Shown piece after piece: positions 24,123 to 35,947 of a stretch of 64,000 nt of DNA (position 1 is the stretch's first letter; each line of letters starts with the position of its first letter). Where the stretch lies: contig JABSSW010000014.1 in assembly GCA_018902385.1 (NCBI GenBank), positions 496,001 to 560,000 on the forward strand, written 5' to 3'. Both the position numbers and the translations under genes were made by a program. The stretch is from Physcia stellaris (lineage: Eukaryota > Ascomycota > Lecanoromycetes > Caliciales > Physciaceae). The notes under the pieces are model-generated. The model ran no database searches, was not told the origin of the DNA, and saw only the letters and a program-made list of their open reading frames with translations.

Positions 24123-24985
24123 TTATTTTATGTTCAATTTCGAATCATAATTTTCGTCATTCGCGTTTTCATAATCATCATTGTTGAACAAATGATCGAA
24201 ATCGTTTTCGTTTTCGAAAACATTGTCAAAATTATCGAAATTGTCGTTGAACATTTTTATTGATTTTTCAATCATCATTTTATTGCGTGTGACATTTCGA
24301 TTTCGATCATTGCAATTTCGATTATCGCGATTTCGATCATCGCGATTTCGATCACGTTTTAATGTATTTTGAATTTCAATCGATTGCGTCATTTTGACAA
24401 TTTTCTTTCGTGTAATTTTGATTTCGATCAATTTCGTTTTTTTGTTTCGAATTGTCATATTTGAAAATTTCGATTCATGATCAGAAAAATTTCGATCGAT
24501 AAATTTTGATTTTCGTTTTTTGATTCGAATTGTTGTGTCGTTTTTGTTTTGTGATTTTCGATGTTTGTTTTTCAATTCGATAATTGCAAATTTTTTGTTT
24601 GTCATTTCAATAACGTCGACGTCGTCAATATCGAAAATATAATTAATATTTATGACATTGTCAATATCATCAACGTGATCAGAATTAAAAACATTGTTTT
24701 CGTCGTGAACAAAATTGAAAACATTATCATTATCGAAAACACGAACAAAATTCGAAAAAACATCGTCATTCGAATGATTAACAATTGAATTTTCGTCATC
24801 ATTGTTAATATCGAAAATATCGTTATCATTGACAACAAAATCGTCATTTCGATCAACATCGACGATATTATTATTTTCGAAAACACGATTAAAATTGAAA
24901 ACATCGTTTTCATCGTCAATCGATAAAACGAAAAAAACGAAACGTGATTGAAATCGATTGCGAAAAAATCGATTGCGATTATTTC
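24123..24985 (-). other. Long stop-free frame (about 287 codons) inside the AT-rich block
   Basis: The minus strand is open from a TGA near 24985 to the stop at 24123. The first ATG is at 24605, giving 160 residues; the upstream half is open but lacks an ATG. The upstream part is Asp/Asn/Val/Phe-rich (for example DENDVFNFNRVFENNN), the middle is Lys/Arg-rich, then comes an Arg-Asn-Asp repeat (RNRDDRNRDNRN) and an acidic tail. The DNA is partly degenerate simple repeat, which can keep a frame open without selection. No domain is recognised. It is either a real low-complexity gene, a coding fossil, or a by-product of repeat structure. Confidence 0.3.
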
Positions 24986-27016
24986 ATAACACGTATTTTA
25001 CGTCAAAAAAACGTTTTTTTTTGTCAAAAATAATCGAATTCGAATCGACGTGCGTGATCAATGAATTTCAAAACGCAATAATATCAAATTTCGATGTAAT
25101 GAAAAAGAATTTAAACTTTAACAATCTTCAATGAAAATAAAACAATTGAAACGAAAACAACGATGCATTTTCAAATCGATTTTTCTCGAATAATTTCAAG
25201 AAGTTTCGTATATTGTAAACACACGAAATATTTGTTGTGATATTGTGAATGTCAATACACGATTCAAAAAAATGTGTATTCGATTTTTTTTTGATTTTAA
25301 TGAATCGTCTGTATTGTTTTTCGATTTTATGCAAAACGTGAAATGTAATCAAAATAAACAAATCGCGATAAAATTGTCGATTAAATTTCGTGATTGTTGA
25401 TTTCGTTCGAATTTGTTCAACGATTTCGAAATAATTTTTTTATTGTTTAAAAAATAAAGTTTTCAAACGTTTAATTACAAATTTCATATTGTCAATGAAA
25501 TATTTGAACATTTATTTCAAAATACGATGATCGTTTTTAATTCGAAAAAATTTATGAACGTTGAAATGCAATATGTCGTTAATGTTATAATTGCAAAAAC
25601 AACGTCGTCATGAAATATCAAATTAAATTTTGTGCAAATACAAAATCTCGTCGCGATGAAAACGTTTGTATTTATTTTTCAAATTTCTTTAAATTAAATT
25701 GTAATTTTTACGAATGAAAACGTGAACAATTTCGAATCAATGTTTCATGAATTTTTGTCATTTTTGTTCGATTTTGTCATCGTTGAAAAAATGTTTGCAA
25801 TGTTTTCGAATTTTTTTGTTCATATGATAAATAAAAAGAAAAATTTTTGTTGTTAAATATCGAAATTCGAAAATTTCGAACAATATTCAATTCGAAATGA
25901 AAACGATTACAAAAAAAAATTGAAAATTTAATCGTCGATACAGTTGATCGATATCAAACATCATTTATATCAAATTCGTTTTATTTTTCGTATTAACAAA
26001 AATCAAATTTCAATAAAAATTAATGTTTAATGAAATTTGTTTCAAAAAAACAAACATCGACAATTCGTATTGTTTGATTTTGCAAATACTATTTAACACG
26101 AAAATTTCGAAATTTTTGAATAAAAAATCGACGACATATTTGTTGACAAAAAAAATTTATTCACACGATCGTGATGTTTTACATCGCGACGATTTCAAAA
26201 TCAATTGATAAAATCGAAAACGAAAACATCGTGCAAAATTTTCATAAAAATGTCAATGTTCAATTTTTGCGTTTTGAATTTTTTTTTCGCATTGTAAATG
26301 TTTTGAACAATGAAAAAATGATTGAAATAATTCGTGATTAAATTATTCAAAATTTCGATCGAAATCATGTTTATATTTGTTAAATTGAAAATTGAATTTG
26401 TCGATCAAAAAATTGATTTTTTTCGTTTGTAATTGCGATTTTTTTCAAAATTTCGTTTGTCATTTAATGTTTGTGATGTACACGAAAATTTTTCGTTGAA
26501 ACGAACGAGTGATTATGAAATTTCGTTTTAATCGTGAATTTTCATTGCGTTTCACGAACGTTTTTGTAACATGTGATTTTTTATAAACAATTTTCATCGC
26601 ATTCAAACGTAATTTTAAAACGTTTTTTAATTATTGAATCATTTTTCATAATTGAATGATTTTTTGATCGTTTGATTTTGATGTTGTAATCATGATTTTC
26701 GACGTAAATTATGAAAACGTCATGTTTTGTTTCAAAAATGTCGTGTTATACAACAAATTCAATTGATTCGTTCGAGTGAAATGTCTCGACGATTGTAAAA
26801 AATGCGAAAAATTGATTGTTCGTCATTTTGATGTGATCAGATTGTTATGAACAAAAACAACGAATTGTCAACGATTAATTAATCGAAATTTGTAAAAACG
26901 AATTCAATCGTACGTCGTTAATAATTTTACAATAACAAAATCGAATTGTTGAAATTTCGAACAACGATGATAAAAAAAAAATGATAATAATATTTTGCGT
27001 TTGTTGTTTGTTTTTG

Positions 27017-27420
27017 TTTGAAATAATGTTTTCAAAAAAAATCGTATGTCGTTGATTTCAAAATTTAAAAACGATGATTGAATCGATTTGATTTCAAACA
27101 TTTTTCATCGTACGTCAAAGATGATTTTTGAACGAAAACAAAAAAACGTTATATGCGAAATTGATTGTAATGCAATAAAATCGAAAATGTTTGTTACAAA
27201 AAATGTTTTCGTTTGATGTATATTTTTTTTGAAAATAATATTTTCAAATATAATCGTATCGCGTTGATTTCAAAATCGATAAATTGTGATCGAATCGATT
27301 TGATTTCAAACATTTTGCATCGTACGTCAATTATATAATGTTGACGAAATCAACAAAACATTAATTGTTAAATTAATAATATTGCGATAAAAACGAAAAT
27401 GTTCGTTACGAAAAATGAAA
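27017..27420. repeat. Diverged tandem pair near the right edge of the AT-rich block, about 200-bp units
   Basis: Units at about 27017-27215 and 27226-27420 share GTTGATTTCAAAAT, GAATCGATTTGATTTCAAAC and CATCGTACGTCAA in order. Divergence is higher than in the 198-bp pair. Confidence 0.65.
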
Positions 27421-27615
27421 CGACGACATCATCACAACATGATTTGTTTACGCGATTTCATTTTCGCGATTACACGTGTCAAAATTAATCAATAAAAGTC
27501 GAACTTCTATTGACTATACTATAGCGTCACGCTAAAAACGCCACGCGCGATTTGCATTTTCAGACTTCGAAACTGTCAATCTGCAAATAAAATTCTGCGA
27601 GACCGGGTCTCTTAA

Positions 27616-30374
27616 TCAAGGATGAGTGGGATGGTAGGCGTTGAAGGAACTCAACTTTTCAGGATACGGCCTTTCGTTCGAGTCTTTTTGTGAAGTCATG
27701 ATAAGGCACTCCGATTTCGTGGTCGAATCATCTGTATTTCTAGCAGTATTGCTTAGCACTAGTACAATTTGATCCCGCAAGCGTCCAATGTCATACCACC
27801 TCTCTTCTGTAGCTAGCAGTCGCAAAGCTAAAAAGAAATTGTGTTAGGGATTGCACATGATACAGACATGATATTTGCAAGGGTCCAATCCCTACCTGTC
27901 GTCGAGAGGAAGCTTTAAATAAGATATCAATCATGGCTTGTTTCAAAGAGAAAGTGCGATACTGGAATGGATTCACACTGTCATTTCTCCAGACCTTGGT
28001 GCGATGCTTTCATCGCATTTTTCGGCGCCATATCACCCTGCTAACCCGCCTGCTGGCCGTTGATGACCCTCTCGGATAATCCTCTTGCCTTTTCCAGCGT
28101 GTCAGACATCAGATTATTACTGTTCAACCCCTGCTTGACACCACTGACGTGGTTTGGGATCTCCGCAATAGTAATATCTCGTACAATATCACGCTCGCGT
28201 GATATGTAGCTCGTTCTGGTGGGGCTGGTAAGTAGTAAGATGAGTCTTGGTGGATTGAGTTTCGCTAGACTTGCTAACTCGCTGACGATCTCGCCGGTTC
28301 TCTTGTTCTCGTGGCGGGTCTCGTAGTAGGAGAGTCCGTCTAAAATGCAGACAATGGGGAATCTGCTGGCCGAGCGCCGAAGCAACCTTCGGAAGAGCTT
28401 AAGCAGCTTGTCGAGGTCTTGCGTGTCGACCTTGCTCTGGTCTCTGCTGCTGCATCTGCAACATGACAAGTAAAGAAGCTGATAGACGAGACCTCGCAAC
28501 ATTCCCAAAGCGTTGCCATTAGGTCCAGATTTGTGAACGCCGCAGAACCAGTACACTGTGGGAAAGAGAAGCTTTCTCGAGAAGACATGGATAAGTAAAG
28601 CGCAAGCGACAGATGTGGGAGAGATAGGATCATGCCGTCGCCAGTTACCATTGACGAGCAACCCTCCAAATAGTGGGTTTAGCAGCCAGTCCTGAACTTT
28701 TTGATGCTGTATCGTTGCGGCTATTCTATCTTGATCGCCCAGAGTCATGAAAGGGACTTTGCCTAGCGCGTGCTCCATATCTTGCGAGTAATCGTCTACT
28801 TCGGAACTAAAACGAGCAAGGAGCGCTTTCTCGGCCGCGGTATTGCTCGCTTAAGCCCTCTGTCAGCATGTGGCAAGGAAATATTGGAGCTGCAATAATC
28901 ACCTTCGCTTTCTGAGGTCACTTGATCTTTGCTTGCCACCCGAGACTCCATCGCTATCCTGGATTCCTTCCAAGCTGGATCAATTCAGCAATCTGAATTT
29001 ATGTGCGAAAGGAGTAAAATACTGTGCATCGCCTTCTGCCACAATTCCGTATCCTTGAGGACGTCGTACAGATGGTTACGTGCTTCGAGAGCAAGGATTT
29101 TCAACTCTCCCACCTGATCATTGGCTGAAAAGAGCCATTAGACTTGACCTTATGAGGGAAGTATATTATTAACATACTTTGTAAAGTGACATCCTTAATC
29201 ATCTTTAATGTAAGTTGCTCCCTTTGGCTCGCTTGATCCTCCATGGCCTCCGAGGATGTTTCCACATTTTTCATCTTGGTTCTCAACCTTTCGGCGTATG
29301 CAGGACCTTTGCAGAAAGCAGCAACATATCTCACTGGTGACGATTAGTCCAAAAAAACTTTTTCTACTCTGCCAAGGTTATGGAGACTTACTGCCTGCGT
29401 TGCACCTGTACCATTCAAGGATATGTTGGAGGGCTTCAATCATCGCTAGGTAAAGATCTCCCACCTGTCGATGAATTTTCGGGTAGCCGTAGGTCCGCAT
29501 GAAGAACTGAGCTTTCTCTATGCACAAGGGCATACGGTGGAGTGCAGCAAGTGTCTCTTTTCGGAGTTTCCTAAGATTGACTGCCGCCTATTTCCATTCA
29601 GCTCTCATCAACATACAATGCCAAGTCCATGTGCCGGCAGGGTAATTCATAGAGCTTGTATCTGAAGCGTAAGAGATAATAAATAGAGTAACAAAAGTCA
29701 AACCCCAATTCAAGCAAGTTACATTAGTTGGGGAATTTTAAGGAACATTGCAGTAGGAATCTGAAACATAAACGCTTAAGATGAAGTTGATCACGTGTTG
29801 CGGACACAACGAGCAACAATGTACATCGGAGGATAAATCAAATATCGATGCTTACCTCTAGCACAATTGTCAACCCGCCACATATGATTGAGCCATACCA
29901 TGAGGTTGAGGGGAGCAGTTTCAGCCATGCCTCGACAGCAGGCGCAGCAGTTTGGAAGGTCTTCAACTTCTGATCAATCTTCCTCACAATACCCTTTTTG
30001 CTCACGCCGGTATACTTGTCGCGTGCTTCATCTGCGTACTCCATTACCTCCTTCCAGGTATGCATCGCGCGAAGATTGACCTTGGATTCGTACTTCGTCT
30101 TTACCCCTTGCTGGAATTGTTCCAGTGCATCGACAAAAGCCTTTTGACTATCGATCAATGCCGCATCATCATACTCGTCCTCTATCTCGGCAGCAAAGCA
30201 GTCATTATTCGGGTTGTATCTGATCCCGGCATCTGCGAAAGCCGGATGCAAGTCTTCCGTGACATATTTCTCAGCATATTGAGCCGACGTCTTGACGATT
30301 TCGGGACCTGGTGGGTCATTGTGGAGCGCCTGAACAGACGTTTCGATCGTATCTGGTTCAGCTCTGGGCGACAT
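27616..30374 (-). CDS. DUF7708-type fungal protein with NACHT-like region (multi-exon, splice model partial)
   Basis: The ATG is at 30374. Exon 1 is 29856-30374 (173 codons) and ends at a GTAAGC donor. It carries a DUF7708-like domain: HTWKEVMEYADEARDKYTG, then FQTAAPAVEAWLKLLPST and YGSIICGGLTIVLE. Exon 2 is probably 29723-29760. Further coding pieces are IEKAQFFMRTYGYPKIHRQV (about 29450-29560), RYVAAFCKGPAYAERLRTKM (29180-29334) and a large piece at 28041-28850. The last resembles fungal Nephrocystin/NACHT proteins (LFGGLLVNGN, YWFCGVHKSG, VCILDGLSYYE), but where a P-loop is expected it reads NGNWRRHDPISPTS, without GK[ST]. A final exon probably covers 27616-27830 (RLLATEERWYDIGRLRDQIV). 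Joins near 29600 and 28040 could not be resolved and may contain lesions. Role: STAND-like signalling or scaffold protein, inferred. Confidence 0.6.
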
Positions 30375-31715
30375 ATTGTGCCTGCATATAGATAAATGGT
30401 TGCAAGTCCAATTCAGATCGTCTTTTCTTGGAGGAATATGCCATGCTGGCTCTTGCCGACTGTTCTCGGGATGCTCGGGCCCCAATTGATCGCGCTTCGG
30501 CGGTCTCAGACAGCTGTCCCGCAGCCTGGAGTAAATGGCAACTTGATTGGTGCAAGCTCAACCACAGGCTTGAGATTCCACATTCGTGGTGGGACAAGAC
30601 CGCAGCTTTTAGCTGCAGTCTCGGGTCTTGATTCATGCATGTTCACTAATCTCGACATGTGCATCAGCGACTCCTTCCCAGTGGTCTCTTATGTTTGTTT
30701 CTTTTCTTTGTAGGCTACAGCCTTACCGATTCTCGGCTGAGCGGCAATCCATGTCCAACTTTGGCCGACACTAACCACTTTGATACTACGACTCTTCAGC
30801 CTTGCTCATGTGCACACACACCTTTCACACCTTGCCCCACCCGTTGGGTTGTCGAGCAAGCTCGTTCGTCAGACTAACCCGCGGACTGCGTGCGCATGTC
30901 GTCCAAGAACCGATGGCCAGAATGGCTGGAGACAAAACCGTCAACAGGGTACGAAGCAAGTATCTATTAATATCCCTCAACAACCAGAAGGCGTACTAAC
31001 GATGGACTTCTTGACCAATAAAGGCCCACCATACAAATGGCAAAAAGCCAAAGCATGACGATTTTGCAAGAAAGACAGGGGCGTTCCTGAGTCATGAGCC
31101 ATGCGTGGTGGCATGGGGCAGGACGATATCTCCACTCCGCAAGGCTATGCCTCTCATGTGCAGCGCTGGCCCTACAAGATGTTGTGTAGACCAGCTGTTA
31201 CTCTGGTATGCATCCATGTCCGTACCCGGGAACGTGGGGCTACCAATCGTGTTGAAGATCAGGCCAGAAATGTGCTCCGCTGCGTGGAGGAAAGGGTGGG
31301 ATCGGTGATTGATAAAGAGATGATTGAACGCCTTGTTCGGGTAGTAATCAATATCCTCCAGGCCTGAGACTAGCAGCAGGCAACAAAGCTTACCAATCTA
31401 ACAGGAACAGATCTGCCGCTATTCGTCATTGCCCAGAAGAATCGCCGATTTCGAAGAATGCCTCTGTTTGGAGAATCAAGGAATCTGGTTCTTTCAAGCA
31501 TTCCTCCGACGCTGCACTGCGAAGTCGTTAATCTGCTCTCAATTTGGTTTCAGGACGTCACCGTGTAGAAGGCGTGTATTGAAAACCATCATAGTCCTGA
31601 ACTGAATTGTGGTAGACTCCACGATTTGCGGAGTTTGCTCATCTGAAAGGCAGATATTCGGCGAACTTTGGCGTACTGACCCCCAGATTCACGTTCAGAC
31701 TTTAGCACAAGCAAC
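30375..31715. other. Intergenic region between divergent genes
   Basis: Contains the divergent promoters of the DUF7708 and AAA genes. Around 31091-31370 several frames on both strands are open; the minus-strand one reads NHLFINHRSHPFLHAAEHIS and could be a gene fragment, but I recognise no family and cannot join it to other exons. Confidence 0.4.
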
Positions 31716-34700
31716 ATGTCCTCTTCTAAGTACGCTGACGGCAGCGAGTCCAAACAAGAAGCCTCTCGATCATCTGATGGCAGTGGATCCGAAAGTGAAG
31801 CAGCATTTACCCAGCGCAATGAATTGGACTCGGCTCCTCGCACGCCACTTTCTCGTGATGAGACTACTTCTAGCACTGGGGTATCCAAGACGCAACGAAG
31901 CAACTCTATCGTCCGCTTTCAAGGTCTCAAGTTGACCCTAGAGGACGAAGACCGATCAATATATAGAAGATCACAGAAGAGCCCAGTCGTTCCGCCCGTA
32001 AACACTGATGAAGATGATCCAGTGAAGATTCTTGCCGAGCGTATTGACTACCTCCAGAGTCAGATCCAAAATCTAGAGCTCTCGCGACAGCTTAGTAGCT
32101 CGGAAAAAGGCGACGAGTCCTCCGAGCGCACGGGCCTGAGTACGGAAATCCAGTGGTTGAGTTGGCAGGAGTACTTAGAAGACGCATCGAAAGCTACCAA
32201 CGTGCTCGAAGTCCTTACGGAAAAGCCACACACCAACAGCAGACGCAAGTCCTTTATTGCCCAGCCTGCGACGGAGATTTCCCAGCGGCAATCCGTCAAA
32301 TCGTCATCTACCCCGGATTCCGGCAAGAACATTGAACGTATTCGGATCAGGTCGCCACACATAATCAACGCTTTACAAACCATAACAGAGCAAACATTCT
32401 CCAGTTCATCACGCCTCATCATCCATCGTCCTTTCAAGGTACTGTTATTCTATAACGAACAGATACTCGACTACCTTATGGAGCTAGAACAAGGCTTTGC
32501 CAAGAATACCGAATGTGTCCTTGGAGAGAAGTGTAAAGGATTCGTGGAGCTTGATGAAAACAATCTGTTCCCTCAAACGTCCCGACGCACCCGAAGCAGC
32601 AAAAGCAGAAGGACCTCCTTCAGCGAGCCCATACATGCATCCTTGGACGTGCTACCATCAGGGAGATCGAATTGTGACGAGTGCAAACACGAGATATCAG
32701 AAGAACTGTTGGCCCAAGTGGAAGCGATCATACACCTTCGCGTTCTTACTAAATTCATGAAAGAAGACATGAAGGAGATTTTCGCCAAACACGACTTGCT
32801 ACGGTCCTCCGAAGCCAAGCAGATTGCTTTTCAGGACATGTGGCATTTGTTTCAGGCTGGAGACCTAGTCGTCACAGAAAGTGAATCCCAGGAGAAAGGC
32901 TTTGAGCTGTATCAAGTTTCCATACTGCCAGCTGCCGACATTTTCTCCAGCAGACGGCCAGTGCAACAAATCCAGACGAAGACCGAGGGGTCTCACCAAT
33001 TCGTGGAATCGGTTTACCAACAAGAAACAGACAGTGCGATGAGCGTCTTTAATGTCGACGTGTTTTACTTTGACTTCGACGGACAGAATTTCGGGCCAGT
33101 CGAACGACGCTTGTCGCTTGTCTCATACGAAGGGGAAAAGAGTATTGTGGATCTTCCCCTGTACCCTCTTCGTTTTCGTTCAGACGCTGCCCACATCAAA
33201 GATAGCATGCTGAAGAGGGGCAAGAAGTTTCGAGAATTGTCGATTCCGAATCAGTTTCCCCATCGCGAGTATAACGGCCTGAGCGTGGGCGAACCGCAAG
33301 AACAGGTGAGTCAATTCAACGACTGCGGAGATACATTAGTGAAAGTTGCTAAGCTCTTTCTAGATTGACAGCCAGGTCATCATCGACCTTGCCTTAGCTT
33401 TTCGGAAATATCCAAAGCATGCGCCCAAATTCGGACTCAGATCCTGGATCGAGGATGATGCGAGAATAGTTGTATGTCCTTGTTGCCACTCTTTTGTCGT
33501 ACGCAGTGCTCTGCACTTCTCTTGTACCAACCTGCGTCAAGCGATCGCTACACACTCACATTCTACCTCTTTAATAATGACAAGTCGATGATCAATCGAG
33601 ATATTAAAACTTTGCTTTTACTTCACTGTTTGCGAATTGGTATTTGCTACGGTTGCTCTTGAATACGGCAACCCCGCGGCGCATGACAAAACGCTAACGT
33701 AGGCATCTGCTAGACCGAAGCGTGCGGTATCCCGGGTTGTACGGAGTGCTTCAAAGACAGATTCATGTTTGATGATCATCGAGTTGACAGGCAGAGGACC
33801 GTTGAGTTCATAAGAGCCCGTGGGTCACTCCGAGGCTTTGATTCGCCTTAGATTAGCGCTGACTCTGATATATAATACAGATGGGTCGCTTCTCCGAGTC
33901 GTCAGCAGTAATACCATTAGCGAAGAACTGACCGAGAGCATGATGTTGCTTCTGCCAAACAGAATTTATGCTTTTGTCTTACGCAGCCGACGTTGGTATT
34001 TCCTCAACCTCGATAATATTCGCCCGCTCGAGTGCCACAGTGACGGCTTCGAGTCTCTGATCCTCCCTCGAGGTGTCGCAGAACTCGTGGAGTCGCTTGT
34101 TAAAACGCATGATCCGCAGAATACGCTGTCGTCCGCCAGCAAAGAGTGCCAGTTGGAGCATCAGGTCGACCTCGTGAGGGGAAAAGGCAAAGGCCGCATC
34201 ATATTGCTCCATGGAGCCCCTGGAGTAGGGAAGACCAGTACAGCCGAGTGTGTGGCAGACTATACACACAGACCTCTTTTCCCAATCACCTGTGGAGACA
34301 TCGGCGAGACTCCGAAGGATGTCGAGTACAATCTTGAGCAAAACTTCAGCCTTGCCCATAGATGGGGTTGCGTTCTCCTGGTATGTTCAACTTAATTTGT
34401 CATCCCCCAGCACTTCCTGTGACATTTGTGTTCGAACTAAGCTTGGATTCCCCTAGCTTGATGAAGCCGACGTTTTCCTTCAAGCGCGAGACCGTGAGAA
34501 CATGAGACGCAATGGCATAGTTTCCGTGTTCCTGCGAGTACTGGAATACTACTCCGGTATCTTGATCCTCACAACCAATAAAATAGGCCACTTCGACGAA
34601 GCCTTTAAATCAAGAATCCACATCAGTCTCTACTACCCTCCTCTCAACAAGCGCTCTACGCTCAAGATCTGGAAGATGAACCTCGAGCGCCTAGCCAAAA

Positions 34701-35050
34701 GCGAAAGAACTCTGGAAGTCAACTCAGAAGAAATCTACGACTATGCAAGGAAGCACTACAGAGAATTACACAAGAACGGTAAAACGACTTGGAATGGGCG
34801 ACAGATTAAGAATGCGTTCCAGACCGCGATCGCACTTGCTGAATTCGATGCGAACAAGAAGCAGGAGAAACCGGTGTTGGATTTGGCGCAATTCAAAGTC
34901 GTCGCGCAAGTGTCAGAGAAGTTCGAAGATTACATTGACGGAGTCCATGGTGGCAATGAGGCGGCTTTGGCGCAACGTAATGGGCAAAGGTATGATGATC
35001 CTATGGGTGGCAGAAGGGAGAGCTGGTCATACCCCATCGGAGGGTTGTGA
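31716..35050 (+). CDS. Fungal AAA ATPase with N-terminal DUF7025-like region
   Basis: The ATG is at 31716. Exon 1 is 31716-33305 (530 codons); the intron is 33306-33363 (GTGAGT...TTTCTAG) and exon 2 33364-33471, ending at GTATGT. The coding region around 33820-34380 and the last exon 34457-35050 are clear; the exons between 33472 and 33820 are not resolved. The N-terminus is Ser/Glu-rich with a coiled-coil-like stretch (KILAERIDYLQSQIQNLELS). The middle matches the DUF7025 type that precedes AAA domains in many fungal proteins (FKVLLFYNEQILDYLMELE, FNVDVFYFDFDG). The AAA module has Walker A GAPGVGKTS, Walker B LLLDEAD split by an intron (34381-34456), and a sensor-1 region ILILTTNK. The tail is an ATPase lid. 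Substrate unknown; family members are BCS1/AAA-like. Confidence 0.8.
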
Positions 35051-35947
35051 AATCTCGGAGAGGTGGGAGCTCGACGTCGTCGACAAGCAGCGAGGATTTG
35101 GAAGCCAAGGAGAAGAAGCAGAGGAAGAAGTCGTCAAAGTCAAGGCGAAGGGCCAAGGCCCATGCGTTGGAGAGCGAGGAATCATCATCGTCGGAGTCTG
35201 AGTAGATGGACACTGACGTCGTATCAGGCATTTCCATGTTCATGCTTCATGTTGTTGTAAGTACTGTGGGTAGCTCTGCTTGATGCCAAACAACAACGAA
35301 TTGATCGAGTCGAGCGTTTTTTCGAATCGAATAATTGTAAAATTTCAGGGTTAGGCTTGCCACAGGCTTGGCAAAGATTTTGGTGACAAGCGGCCGATGG
35401 GGATCTACTCTAGAGTCTACCGTACTCCTACAAACGCCAAGGAGTCGCAAACAATCCGCTTCGAGCGGTCCCACCTGGTCTCAGTGGATTCCGTCCCTCT
35501 CGCTATCGAATCTTTGGTGTTTGGTTTGTTTTACTGTTCGAAGAGGCCATTTCCGAGTTTTGTACCATGATCTAACAACGGAGTCGAGGGACAATGTAAG
35601 ACAATGTAAAAATATAATTCACACGATCGACCCGGCTCCGGCAAGGGCTTGATTCATGCACTGGGACTTCAAACCTAGCTAGGAACTCAAAATAAGGTCT
35701 GGTCTCGGAGTATTCTAGGAGATGCGGAAACCCGTTTGGTACAAGCGCTCTATGCGCTTGCTTCGCCACCCCGAGACGGCAGACTTCAATCGAGTCATCA
35801 ATGAGTGGACTTGATAGCACAAGGGTATTTAGGAAAGACCATGGCGCGGCCTTATTATCAAGACGGGCAACACTGGAAAGAATTCAGGGTAGAGCATCCA
35901 GGTTTCCCTTGAGAATTTGACAATTGCGACAACTCATCTCGTGGTTC
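35051..35947. other. Intergenic region
   Basis: No gene supported. Short open frames only, without motifs. Confidence 0.5.

Larger units (their letters stand above)
6430..27490. other. AT-rich block with CpC/CpT-depleted (RIP-like) sequence
   Basis: About 21 kb of very AT-rich DNA with abrupt edges on both sides and no intact recognisable gene. Almost every C is followed by G or A, and almost every G is preceded by C or T. In 20221-20520 I counted 22 CpG, 20 CpA, 0 CpC and 0 CpT; in 12241-12480, 12 CpG, 9 CpA, 1 CpT and 0 CpC. The pattern is strand-symmetric. Because ApG is lost, TAG stops are rare and many short frames stay open by chance. Patches around 8.3-8.85, 10.05-11.24 and 16.9-18.1 kb keep some CpT/ApG and look less altered. 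It holds several diverged repeats, listed separately. It could be an AT isochore of mutated mobile elements or a regional centromere; the sequence alone does not decide. Confidence 0.85.

Noticed and set aside
6430-27490. CRISPR-like or phage-like arrays in the AT-rich block
   Set aside because: Repeats are few, diverged and not regularly spaced, and the gene context is fungal.
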